A stretch of 64,000 nucleotides of DNA. Origin: Dipodascopsis uninucleata var. uninucleata. Lineage: Eukaryota; Ascomycota; Lipomycetes; Lipomycetales; Lipomycetaceae. The notes beneath the pieces are model-generated. The model saw only the letters and a list, made by a program, of their open reading frames with translations. It was not told the DNA's origin and ran no database searches. Shown in pieces: positions 1 to 10,547 of the stretch. Position 1 is the first letter of the stretch. Every line of letters begins with the position of its first letter. Location: NCBI GenBank assembly GCA_030568195.1, contig JAJLTO010000010.1, forward strand, positions 449,001 to 513,000, in the 5' to 3' direction. A program made the translations under genes and the position numbers.

Positions 1-1218
1 GTTCGTACGAACGAAATGGCAGCTCCTAAATCAAGTGATCTGGGAAGAGGAGGAGTTGTTCTGAACATTGTAGGAATGTGCATTAAATTGCGAATTCGTC
101 CACTTCCAAAGGAAGTAACCGAGTTACTTATTACTAAACGCAATACAATTCAGAAATTGCGACAGAATCGTCGTTTGCATAATAATATTAACAAGCTAGG
201 TGACGCTTCTGCGGAGCAGATCCAAGAGGCTACTGAACAAGACGAAGATGACGACTTGATGGCCGGTGAAAGGCCACTCACTGCAGAAGACTTTCGCCAT
301 CGATTGGAAGTAGCCTTTGGAAAAAGCTCTGAATGGTCTCGTGCTGTAGACAAAATCTGTGTATTTGGACCAAAACATGTAGGACCGAATATGCTTATGG
401 ATTACAGTAGAAATGGTCTTCTGCGAAAAGAGTTTGATGCGACATCTGAGAAGCGTACCCCTGAAGGCATAGAAGAGCCAGCTAACGGCGAGTCGACTAC
501 TAAGAACTTGAAAGCATCGTCTACTGTAGAGTCGTCCATTGCGGAGATGATTGTAACAGGATTCGAATTGGCAACTGCAGCTGGACCTCTATGCGCAGAG
601 CCTTTGGAAGGAGTCGCATGTATCGTGGAGTCTGTTGAGTCGGCAGATGATCGCACAAGCGATGTGGCTATAAACGGAGACTTTAATGCAAGCGGAGAAA
701 GGGAAGCAGGAGCCGTTGGAGCAGGACGGGCCTCTGGTCAAATAATAGCCAAAGTGCGAGGTGCAATTAGACAAGGATTTTTGGATTGGTCGCCTAGAAT
801 CATGTTGGCCATGTACAGCATTGAGATTCAAGCACCGGCAGAAGTCCTGGGCCGCGTTTACAGTGTGATAGGAAGACGACGTGGTAGAATCGCGTCTGAA
901 GAGATGAAAGAAGGAACTCCGTTCTTCAATGTACGTGCTTTCGTACCAGTTACAGAGTCATTTGGTCTTTCTGAGGAGCTGCGTAAGCGTACCTCTGGAG
1001 CTGCATCTCCGCAACTTATCTTCGCAGGGTTTGAGATACTGGACGAAGACCCATTCTGGGTACCTACGACTGAAGAAGAGCTTGAAGATCTCGGAGAGAT
1101 AGCAGATCGCGAGAACATCGCCAAGAAGTATATGGATGCCGTCAGACGCAGGAAGGGACTGTTTGTTGAAGAGAAACTGGTCAAAAATGCAGAAAAGCAG
1201 CGAACATTGAAGCGCTGA
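1..1218 (+). CDS. RIA1: Elongation factor-like GTPase EFL1/Ria1, C-terminal part (5' partial)
   Basis: The frame is open from base 1, so the gene starts upstream of the window; the first ATG at 16 is internal. About 405 C-terminal residues are present. Family knowledge: EFL1/Ria1 is a cytoplasmic EF-2-like GTPase that, with Sdo1/SBDS, removes Tif6 from late pre-60S subunits. The sequence shows the EF-G/EF-2 domain IV-V region near residues 245-350 of the ATG-based frame (IRQGFLDWSPRI, then the VYSVIGRRRGRI domain V segment) and the EFL1-specific tail with DPFWVPTTEEELEDLG, ENIAKKYMDAVRRRKGL and EKQRTLKR. The G domain lies outside the window. An acidic, less conserved insertion sits around residues 65-85. 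The stop is TGA at 1216-1218. The CTG at 1159-1161 encodes the conserved Leu of the RRRKGL segment, which supports the standard code. Confidence 0.93.
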   Translation, partial: VRTNEMAAPKSSDLGRGGVVLNIVGMCIKLRIRPLPKEVTELLITKRNTIQKLRQNRRLHNNINKLGDASAEQIQEATEQDEDDDLMAGERPLTAEDFRHRLEVAFGKSSEWSRAVDKICVFGPKHVGPNMLMDYSRNGLLRKEFDATSEKRTPEGIEEPANGESTTKNLKASSTVESSIAEMIVTGFELATAAGPLCAEPLEGVACIVESVESADDRTSDVAINGDFNASGEREAGAVGAGRASGQIIAKVRGAIRQGFLDWSPRIMLAMYSIEIQAPAEVLGRVYSVIGRRRGRIASEEMKEGTPFFNVRAFVPVTESFGLSEELRKRTSGAASPQLIFAGFEILDEDPFWVPTTEEELEDLGEIADRENIAKKYMDAVRRRKGLFVEEKLVKNAEKQRTLKR

Positions 1219-1660
1219 AGATGCTGTCTGGCGATGGTGCTAATAATGCGCTGAGAAACCCGAACGTCTTGAAGATGTGGGACCTCACGGTTACAGGGCA
1301 GAGGCCGTGTAATACGAGCACATGAAGGAGCGAATTCTACTTGCTGACGTTCGCGTGCATATCCCAATATGGCGTGCACGTCAAACTGCCATATGAATTG
1401 CGGCGTGCACTGGCGTGCGGCTGACATTCCTTGCACTGTAAATTTCAGGCGGCACTTTCCGCATAGAGTGAGAGCTCAGAAAGGAGGTCTTGCGACTATA
1501 ATCGCTAGCATGTCAAAATCAGTTTTCATGTTTAATTTGCATTTTTGCGTTAGGTTTTTTGCTTCTTCCGTTTCTTTCGTAGCTCGCAGGCGTTAGTCAC
1601 TTGGGCTATCTATCAGCTCCTTCGGTGGTAGTTTCTCGTTTGAAATAAAGCATTCTTAAA

Positions 1661-1769
1661 TTTTACATTTTACATTTTGCATTTTATATTTCACCGTTCT
1701 GAATTCTACATTTTATTGCATTTTCGCCAGCTTACATTTTACTAACTACATTTCAAGAGTTCACATTTT
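1661..1769 (+). repeat. Array of short RCATTTT units, T-rich
   Basis: Eight copies of ACATTTT, GCATTTT or close variants (starting near 1665, 1672, 1679, 1708, 1719, 1734, 1748 and 1763) lie within about 105 bases, all in one orientation. The first two units overlap to give two exact matches (1661-1671 and 1668-1678) to the 11-base S. cerevisiae ARS consensus WTTTAYRTTTW. That consensus is not established for this species, so an origin role is only a possibility. The array begins about 440 bases after the EFL1 stop, so it could also be simple low-complexity DNA. Confidence 0.5.
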
Positions 1770-4700
1770 TCATCGGTACCATTTGTGTTTTCGAATTTTT
1801 ACAGCCCCTTCGTAGTGTAGTACACTCGACTCTTGATACTGCGCTATAACCGATACGAAACCCAAATGGGCTTGTGCGCTGTCGATCAATATATTAGTGG
1901 AGACGAGACAATGCGTCTGCATGCGCGCTATTTTGCATATCGATTGGAGATATCTATCTGTATGCTGCTTTAGATACCAGAAGCATTAGCTTAAGGCACG
2001 ACTTTCCCAAGGAAGCAGACTATGTGCAGGATGCTCTTACAGTTTTGTTTTGTAGTATGTTATGAGAGGAGAGCGACCACTAGAAAGGTAGATAGCCGAG
2101 CAGCTACGCCGGCCTAGTATAGTGAAAAATCCGTCTAATGTAGTCAGGCAGCAGCGAAGACAGAATGCTGCTCCAAGACCCAGGTAGCGTGTGCCGCCAG
2201 AGTTTGCGTGGCTAAGCGAAGTGTTATGTAAAGTACCGAAGGAGCGACAAGCCAGCAGAGAGTAGGAACGTATGAGGCTAGGAACGACCTGAGACGCTAG
2301 AGGACGACTAGCATGGCTAAGCATATGAGATCTGGGAGTGAGCTACGGAGTGTGCATCTGCGCGCTAACACAGCGTGCCTGGAAGCAAGGCGATTGAAGA
2401 GAAGACCAGAAGAGCGACAGTGGTAGCGATCGTATGGGATTATTAGGGTTGCATGGCAGCCAGGGAGCAGGATGTTTGCAGCGCGCTGTAGCAGCTGTTC
2501 GAGCAGCCAAGCAGACACGGCAAACGAGGGGCGACTAGCCGAGCTGTAAGGAACTGACGACAGAAACCCCGAAGAGGTTTCGGCCGAAAAGCGCAAGACA
2601 GAGCAGAAAGGAGCACGAAGGCCGATGACACACCAGCGAGAGCGGCGAAAAAGTTCGCGTAAATAACACAGTGACTACTTCTTTATAACAAGAAAGTCAA
2701 AAAATTGACAAAGAAAAGATCGATGAAAGCAGAAAATTCCAATTACGGAAGAAAACCTTTTTGGCAATCAGAGAACCTTATTTCCCGAGTGTTCGATCGG
2801 TATGCAGTATAGGAATTAAGCACGGGCTAAAGACAGAGTCTATTTTAAACACAGTCTGCTAAGTCTATGGCTTCTGTAGCTCTACATCAGACAGCGAAAG
2901 CGCAAAAGCATATTAAGGAGGTCGCATAAATAGCACTGCGATCGTGCAAGATGATAAATATCAGAGTATGGAAGACGGAGTATTTCATGCAGATCGGCCT
3001 TGTATAGCAGGTATAGTGGCAGCGTTGAGCAATGGGCATTAAGCAGCGCCCCTGGTGCGCTGAGTAAATACCACTTAGCTGCATCTTCTTGTTAGTAAAT
3101 GCCTGCTCAGTAAGCAGAATATTGTTTTGCTGTGACGGGCCAGAAGTCGGCAGAGTTTATCTGCAGACTTTAGCGCTAGTATAGATATAGTTAGAATATT
3201 CACTCCTTACTTCATGTAAAGTTTGACTATATGGCAACGAGAAGCCTAGTGGCAGTGTAGCTTAGAGCAGACGTTGCACTACTGCTATTCTGCCGTTACT
3301 GACGTTGTGAATTGTAGCGGCCACGTTTTCAGTCAGCATTGCTGCCGCCACCAATACTACCCGCCTTCTCGATATATTATTAGAATGTGATTTACAATTG
3401 TTAATTACTGTGGAGCACTTTTACGTGCTGTGGAGCACCGATGTTGTCACCTGAAGTGCACCGCAACACGCACGCGACGGACAATCAGTTTCCATTAGGG
3501 GTCACGGGAGTGCATGCTCCAAGCAGAACGTACATGATAGCAGACTGCTTGGCAGCTACTGGACTGGAAATAGGTGCTTCGGTAAAAGTCGGCATCTTTT
3601 CGTTGTATGTGGTAATCTGCAATGGAGATGTGGCATACTCTACGCGCATTGACGTGCAGGCACATGCTGACTAGATGTAGAGAAGCTATGGAAACCTCGG
3701 AAGTGGCAAAGCTTTTTACGCGCAGTTCTTGCTATCGGTGCAGTCACAACGTCTCAATCGCTCGCACGTCGTGAGCACAGCTTCCTGATGCAATAGGTAA
3801 GTCCCAGCAACCTAGCAGGCGGCCGCTGAATCGTGCAGCTGCGGCAGGGCAGAGCCCAGCAGGATCGTGTTTCCGGACCCTTACAAGCTAAAGAGCTTCG
3901 CAGATGGATGTCCGTCATTCTGAGAGCTAGGTCGAGTCTTATGTGGGCTCTACAACAGACAGATACTTAGCTTCCAGCAGCTGGTGCTGTGCTAGCTTGC
4001 GGTTTATATTTCCACAATCCGTTAACAGCTATGCAGCTAGCAACTAAGCTGCTTTAGCCGCGAGTAGTCGCGACCCCGCGCTACTAGCCGTGATATTTGC
4101 GAGCAGTTGCGTTCTACCCCAAAAGACAAGAAAGCAACCCTGCAAGTGCAGCTTGAGTATCTACTGGATAGAGAGAAGGGTCGTATTTTTAAATTTTGTT
4201 TTTTCTTTTTATATTTCAGCTATTTTGCAACTCTTTTTGAATACTGCTTTCTAGACTCTTGCTGTTATGGTATCATTGGTGGTTTTGGGTTCTCTACTCA
4301 TTGTCCCTTAGTCTTAAAGAGTGTTTTTTTCCTTTCGACATGTACGTCACTCCTACATTATTAGTTTGGTGGTCGGCTCTTGACCGATAAGGTCGCCAGA
4401 GGCTATTATGCACATGAGCGTTAGACTGACGTACAAAAATGCGCACCTACAACATGCGTACACTTCGCGTCTCCAGAATCTCGACCTTGATGTAGGTTTA
4501 CAGCAGCAGCAGTAATTACAAAACGAATAAGGCCCTGTTAAATAATATCTGCACTAGTCATAGGCGTTCCTAGAAACGGAGTGGCCAAAATTTTGTTCGC
4601 TAGTACGGAGCGCGGAATTGTAAGCAGGGTAACGCACATGCGATTTGCCAGGCATGAGGGAAGTGTGTCTCTCGAGACGAACGAGTACGTATGGACAGAA

Positions 4701-7458
4701 GCTAGTTGGCAGATGCTTATGGCTTACTAGGGGCATGTGTATATACATAGAAGAAATCGTGACGGCAGCTGCAAGAAAAGAAGCGCACAGTATATAGGCT
4801 GGATACTAGACAGCTAAGCATTGTAGTAGCATCAATATTTGCAGCTGGTATTGCGCCCAAACAGACAGTCCTACCTATAAAAGGATACCGGCGAAACCCA
4901 GAATCCTTGTCTACAGGTTGAGGCGCGCATTTTAAAACTAAGAAAATGAGCAGAAAAAGAAAAGAATGAGAGGAAAGCAGAGAAAAAATTTATCTTCATA
5001 TATAGAGAGACCAAGCCAGCAGTTTTCGGCAAGCAATTCTCCCCTGCAGACCCTCAACTATATCTCGTCTGCACATGTCTAGTAAATCTTAAAGGGAAAG
5101 AGCAGCAAAAAATGGTATTTATGGCAAGCAGGACGTCCATAAAGCTTTCTGTTGTTTGCTAAAGTTACCGCTACTTGCTTAAGATTTTCAGCTACTTTCT
5201 CTGTGCCTTACGTAAGAAACTTCATTTGCTGGCTTTGACTTTCACGTTCCGCCCCCCTGACTACTAGACAGTTGGGGAGACTAAAGTAAAGATATTGCTA
5301 GCACAATTGAGCGTAGCCCATACGTCCCTAAGTCGCCTTAACGATGAATCTAGGACTGCTCTATTAATGCGCCACTGACACTAGCTATCCACCTATTAAC
5401 CGACAGCGTTGTTTGTGTTCAGCTACCGGCGTCACAGCCCTTGCGTCGGCATCGTATCTTGCTGACGGCAAACTCCATGCGTAGAATAATAATAGATACG
5501 CCTGTCTAGGCATGGCCAGCGTGGACCAGCATATATGTATATCTACAGCATGCGCATGGGAACTGCTGGCTACCCGCAGATCTAGTGGTGTGGACTAGGC
5601 TCGCTAGCATGTAGAGGATCATCTAGATTACGGGCAATCAGGCAGGCAATTACGACATGTGAGTAACGTCAGTGATATACGTTGTGAAAGGGAATAGAAA
5701 AAGAAAAGTGTAGACCGGAGCAGGATACAGTGTATGGGATTCTGTAGAGTCATAGAACGATGAAGTATAGTGCTTTCTCAATTTGTGTGTATTTCCTTTG
5801 TGATTTTCACTGCTGGTTTGTCATTTCAAGTATTTAAAGTGCTACATAGAGTATCTTCTTCGATCTTATTCGCACAAGCGCTACCGAGAGCCAGACTGGA
5901 TCACAAACACATGAAAATTGCCCAAGATATTGCTGTCAACTGCAATCTACTTCACAGAAAACTATGTGAGAACAATATGAAGGATATCTCGCAGAGCAAC
6001 GCATAAACTCTAGCTGAAGCTTACGTAGAAACACACTTCATGCGTGTTTTCGTAGCAGCTGAACAGCAAGTAGTGGGCCGCGAGCCTAGTAACGCAGAAA
6101 CCCATTAATTAGCAGTAATCGAAAAGGTGCTTCTGCTTGACTGGCTGATAAAAATGCCAACTAACTGGCTAATAAATGACGACCACACGCAGCCAGCCAA
6201 GTATCCTAGTAGATTAACAGCTCACGATGATTCCGACCCGCTTTGTAGCAGAAAGGCACATTAATTGGTAAAAAAAAATCCTTCCTACATCCATGACATA
6301 ATTTCTATCGCTTACACCAAATGCAATTTTAGTTCACAGACAGCTGCGACTATTCCAGGCTGTGATCTTACATAAAGTACACTTAGCTTACGCGCAAAAT
6401 GGCAGTCGTAGTATGCATCGCTCCTTACCCCCGTCCCGTCCCCTTTGTCGCTCAGGTTCTGAGCGTTGACAGCGCTAAACGAGCATTCTCCTTTATATAG
6501 TTTCATCTTATGCAGAGGCGCGCAGAGAACACGTCGCTTTCACGCTGCATTCGCTGTTCTATAACCAGTACGCGCAAGCATGCCTACTACAATTGAATGC
6601 TCTCTTAGATCCAACGGGACTGTTACGAAATGTAATTTGTATGCACGAAATGCATCAGTTGACGTTTATGCTCAGCGTTGCTACATGCATGTATCCATGA
6701 ATCTATGTATGCGCAGCACTAAGACTATAGACGAGAATGTCTACTATATGCATGGTGGTGGATATTTTACTGTGTGCAAAAGGCCAACACTATTTCCGGC
6801 CGAGAAGGTGGGCCAGCTGTTCTCTGCTTCGAAGAGTTCTGCTAGGTTTTCATTTCTTTGCTTCTTAATCGTGCTATCCATGTATAATTTAATGCATTTA
6901 TTTGATTTCTTTCTTTTAATTTACATGAAGATTCATCACGACATTTTGTCTAATTTGTGAAGTAAACTCTCTTTGCGCTATAATTCCTTTTACAACAAAA
7001 TTTTATCGTTTGTCCAGTCGTTTCTTTTTTCTGTTCTATTTCGCGCTCGTCGTTTTAAATTCTTATTAACGTCTACCCTTCAAGCATGTATTCTAAATTA
7101 TGTTATATTATAGTTAGTCTGATCAACGTACAGTTTCTTTCTCCATCTATATTCAATTCACGTTGTTCTAACCTGTAGTTGTAAAGTACTTTAAGCTGTA
7201 CCTTTCCTAGCGTAGAAACTTAAAAATGTATCAAAATATTCTAAATCGTCAAAGTTTGACTATAGTTAGGAGGATGTGTAATTGCTTTTTCTCTCGTCAT
7301 TTATTTTTTTTTTCAAATTGTTACCTTTTGTCCCGTCCCACTTTTGAATATGTTAGAATATAACATACATTCCTTTCCTTCTTTCTCATTTTCCCTTTCT
7401 ACTTTCTCCTACTTTATGGTCCTTAAGATCCCTTTCATTCGTTCTTTATAATAGTTAA

Positions 7459-7462
<4 letters not shown>

Positions 7463-7490
<28 letters not shown>
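7463..7490. repeat. (TA)14 dinucleotide repeat
   Basis: An uninterrupted run of about 14 TA units lies 380 bases upstream of the permease start, inside AT-rich DNA. It may be a neutral microsatellite or part of the permease promoter. Confidence 0.8.
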
Positions 7491-7494
<4 letters not shown>

Positions 7495-7868
7495 CATATA
7501 TCTATATAATCTGAGGTGAGTGTGTTGTGAGATGTAGCGTGGCAATGCTACGCTTCTATCCATTTAAGTATAAAGAGTGCGCAACGGAAGCAGAGGAACC
7601 CCTTTGGCATCGCTAACATCGTCATTTACATTTTGCAGAGTCCGTGGCGCTTGTTGGTCGAGTCTCTTATATATTATCTTGTATACCCGATTTTACTGCT
7701 ACTGCCGACAGTTGAAGGGTGTTTGGGACTTTGCACGGTTCACGTTTGCCGTTTCATTAAATAGAGAATCATTGCCAGAAGTAGACATCGGGCATTTAGG
7801 CATCGCACATTCTTTTCAATTTACATCCTTCTGCCGTCCAATTTCCAATTTTTTATACAGACGGAAAA

Positions 7869-9671
7869 ATGGGTGCGTCTGGAGAAAATAATGGATCGGC
7901 TGAGTTTGATACTGCTAAAAAGAACAGTAGCACTTTGAACACAGCCGTTACATCTGCTGAGTCTATTGAACCATATCATCCTAAAAACGAGGAGAGCAAT
8001 TATGTGAATGTTTCTAGCTTCGTTGGAAATGGCATCGAGGATCATGTTGACTATGACTTTGATGCTAACGAGGGAAAGAAGAGTTTTTGGCGGAAGGTAG
8101 ATGATTTTCTCAAACTTGAGTCACACTCTGGTGAGCGTAATAGTAACAGTGATCTTGATCCAGTTCCTCCAGAGAGAAGAACGTGGACTACTTTCAATTA
8201 CATTACCTACTGGATTTCTGATAATTTTACTCCAACTGCTTTTAGACGTGCATCGTCTTTGATTGCAATTGGCATGTCTTGGCGTATGGCTTTGGTCAAT
8301 GTTGCTATTGGTGAGATTATCGTTGCTCTTGCGGTTACAATCAATGGTTACATTGGTGCGAAATATAGAATTCCATTTTCGGTTCAGGCTCGTGCTTCCT
8401 TCGGATGGTATTTTGCTTATTTCATGATTTTCCAACGAATGGTTGTTAGTATTTTCTGGTATGGTACTTCCGTTTACACTGGTGGTGAATGCGTTCGTTC
8501 TATGATCTATGCTATCTGGCCCTCTTTTAGGAATCTTAAGAATCACCTTCCAGCAAGTTCACATACAAACACCCAATTCATGATTTCATACTTTATTTAC
8601 TTTATTTTAACCGTTCCTTTGCATTATATTTCTGTGGATCGTATACGTTTCCTTTTTACGATTAAGGCTATTATTTTACCAATCATTGGTTTTGGTATTC
8701 TTGGGTGGACTGTTAAGAATACTAGTTTGGGTGAAAATGATTTATGGAATCAGGGTCCAACTGTTTCGGGAACCGCTTTACACTGGGTTTTCGTTCAGGG
8801 TCTCTATGCCAACATTGGTGCCTGGAGTACTTTGGCTATTAACTCTCCCGATTTCACTCGTTATACTACACGTACAAGAAACATTTACTCTATGGCTCTT
8901 GCTCTGCCTGTAACGGCCTGCCTAGTTGCGCTTTTTGGTATCATTTGTGCAGTTGGATCTAAGCTTCTGTGGGGTGAAGTTCTTTGGGATCCATTGTTGT
9001 TCATTGATAACTGGACTTCGAAGGGTGGTAGAGCTGCTGCGTTCTTTTGTGCTTTGGGCATGTTTATTGCACAGGCTTGTTCTAACATTTCAGCTAATTC
9101 CATATCATCTGCTAATGATTTAACATGTCTCTTACCTCGTTATGTCAACATTCGTCGTGGTCAATTCATCGTATCTATTCTTGGCGCTTGGGCTTTCACT
9201 CCATGGAACATCATGACGTCCGCTACCGCTTTCTTGTCTTTCATGTCTGGTTACACTGTCTGGCTGGGTCCTATTGGCGGTATTTTGATGTGTGATTTTT
9301 TCTTTGTACACAAGCGCAAGTACGACGTCTGGGAGCTATACAAGTATGATGGTATATACCGATACAACAAGCTCGGAACCAACTGGCGTTCTGCTATTGC
9401 ATTCGTTATTGGTTTTGCTCCTTTATTACCTGGTTTCATTACACAGGTGAACAATAAGATTGTTGTTGACAAGGCTTGGCTTAGATTATACTATTGTGGA
9501 TATTTCTATGGCGTTGGTTCGTCCATGCTTGTTTATTATGTCTTATCTGTTTTATTCCCAGCTCGTGAGACTATGATCGAACATGCCGTTTACTGTGATG
9601 ACGAGATTTTGTTTGTACATGATATTGAGCAGACTGAGTACGACTCATACGGAGAGAAGCGAAGCGAATAA
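7869..9671 (+). CDS. NCS1-family (Fur-type) permease for uracil/allantoin/related nucleobases
   Basis: This is a 600-residue plasma-membrane transporter of the nucleobase-cation-symport-1 family, Fur branch (S. cerevisiae Fur4, Dal4, Fui1; Aspergillus Fur proteins). Such proteins import uracil, allantoin, uridine or uric acid with protons. About 110 hydrophilic N-terminal residues come first, then the conserved start of the core (RRTWTTFNYITYWISD), the loop containing PFSVQARASFG, the NSPDFTRYT element and the ISANSISSANDLT segment before GQF. Roughly 12 hydrophobic segments are visible, and the length fits the family. The start is the first ATG of the frame, and no intron is needed. Highly used codons (GGT, GCT, CGT, AAG) suggest good expression. 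Substrate cannot be set from sequence alone. The gene faces the DOCK gene tail to tail. Confidence 0.9.
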   Translation: MGASGENNGSAEFDTAKKNSSTLNTAVTSAESIEPYHPKNEESNYVNVSSFVGNGIEDHVDYDFDANEGKKSFWRKVDDFLKLESHSGERNSNSDLDPVPPERRTWTTFNYITYWISDNFTPTAFRRASSLIAIGMSWRMALVNVAIGEIIVALAVTINGYIGAKYRIPFSVQARASFGWYFAYFMIFQRMVVSIFWYGTSVYTGGECVRSMIYAIWPSFRNLKNHLPASSHTNTQFMISYFIYFILTVPLHYISVDRIRFLFTIKAIILPIIGFGILGWTVKNTSLGENDLWNQGPTVSGTALHWVFVQGLYANIGAWSTLAINSPDFTRYTTRTRNIYSMALALPVTACLVALFGIICAVGSKLLWGEVLWDPLLFIDNWTSKGGRAAAFFCALGMFIAQACSNISANSISSANDLTCLLPRYVNIRRGQFIVSILGAWAFTPWNIMTSATAFLSFMSGYTVWLGPIGGILMCDFFFVHKRKYDVWELYKYDGIYRYNKLGTNWRSAIAFVIGFAPLLPGFITQVNNKIVVDKAWLRLYYCGYFYGVGSSMLVYYVLSVLFPARETMIEHAVYCDDEILFVHDIEQTEYDSYGEKRSE

Positions 9672-10547
9672 GCTAATAATAATTAGCTAAGAAAGATGAT
9701 TTGATATGATGGGTATTTACCTAGAAACATTGATTATTTTGCGGGTTGGCGTAGTTGGTTTTTATTGTGTTCAGATTTCGTTTGTTTATATATACAGTTC
9801 ATTAAAAGAACCCGCATACTTGTAAGACTATCTTTTTTAATGTAATAGTTATATGTTTTTTGTATTGACTTTACACTGTTTTAAAATGTGTTATAACACA
9901 ATTCACAGATATAATAGAATGGATCGTGATAATAAAGCACACACGATATGAAATAAATCAAAAATAATTTTTATATACAGCTGGATGGTAGATGTAGGGC
10001 AATGCTTTAACTAACAGTGCTCTATGTATTCTTATTGTTAAATATTAATGCATATTATGTATTAGATGATAACAATGAAACATTAAATTCGATATAATCG
10101 GATTTAAGTATTGTTATTATAAGCCATTTGATAAGCTAAGCAGAACCAAAGAATAAGAATTGTCATTAATTACATTTGAAAGTTTCAAAATTTTTGATGA
10201 AGTCTTCCACCTATTCATCTTTTCTCCATCTAGGTATATACCATACTTATATAGCCTTGCAACGGAGGAGATTGAATATGATACAACTAAGTTTTACAGA
10301 CCATAAGAGAGAAGTACCGTAAGTGATTACTCTCCCAACTGGCGGCTGATGTAGAACAAACAATATTTGTACTTGTACATGTGCTTTATAATGAGAGTAA
10401 CGAATATTAAAATCTCTGGAGTAATAAATAACTTATTACTTGATAAAAGAAGGCTTATATAGCGTGAAGAGTTGAAGCCAAAGAATCTAAAAAGCAAGTC
10501 TTCCTTTAATCTAATTAGACTAGTAAAATAGGGAAAATAAGCAACCT
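9672..10547. other. AT-rich convergent intergenic spacer
   Basis: The 3' flanks of the permease (+) and the DOCK gene (-) meet here. The DNA is strongly AT-rich with several AATAAA-like hexamers that could serve as poly(A) signals for both genes. I see no further gene. Confidence 0.6.

Larger units (their letters stand above)
1219..7868. other. Gene-poor 6.6 kb interval between EFL1 and the permease
   Basis: No open frame here looks like a conserved protein on either strand, and no exon chain could be assembled. The longest frames (about 190 codons at 858-1436 antisense to EFL1, 126 codons at 6580-6960) show no recognisable motif. Roughly 1.9-6.5 kb is clearly more GC-rich than the other intergenic DNA in this window; sampled 60-base lines near 2461 and 3841 are about 60% GC, against roughly 25-35% in other spacers. 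From about 6.9 kb the DNA becomes AT-rich again and ends in a TA repeat and the permease leader. I recognise no transposon ends, long repeats or tRNA. It could be decayed sequence, a non-coding locus, or a chromosome structural region. Confidence 0.6.

Noticed and set aside
858-1436. 192-codon minus-strand frame overlapping the end of EFL1
   Set aside because: Antisense to the conserved EFL1 frame for much of its length, with no motif of its own.
2037-2631. Three staggered minus-strand frames
   Set aside because: Short, overlapping in different frames, with low-complexity Ser/Leu content and no recognisable motif; typical of a GC-rich non-coding stretch.
6580-6960. 126-codon plus-strand frame
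   Set aside because: Cys/Met-rich composition without a motif, and no splice context or related neighbour.
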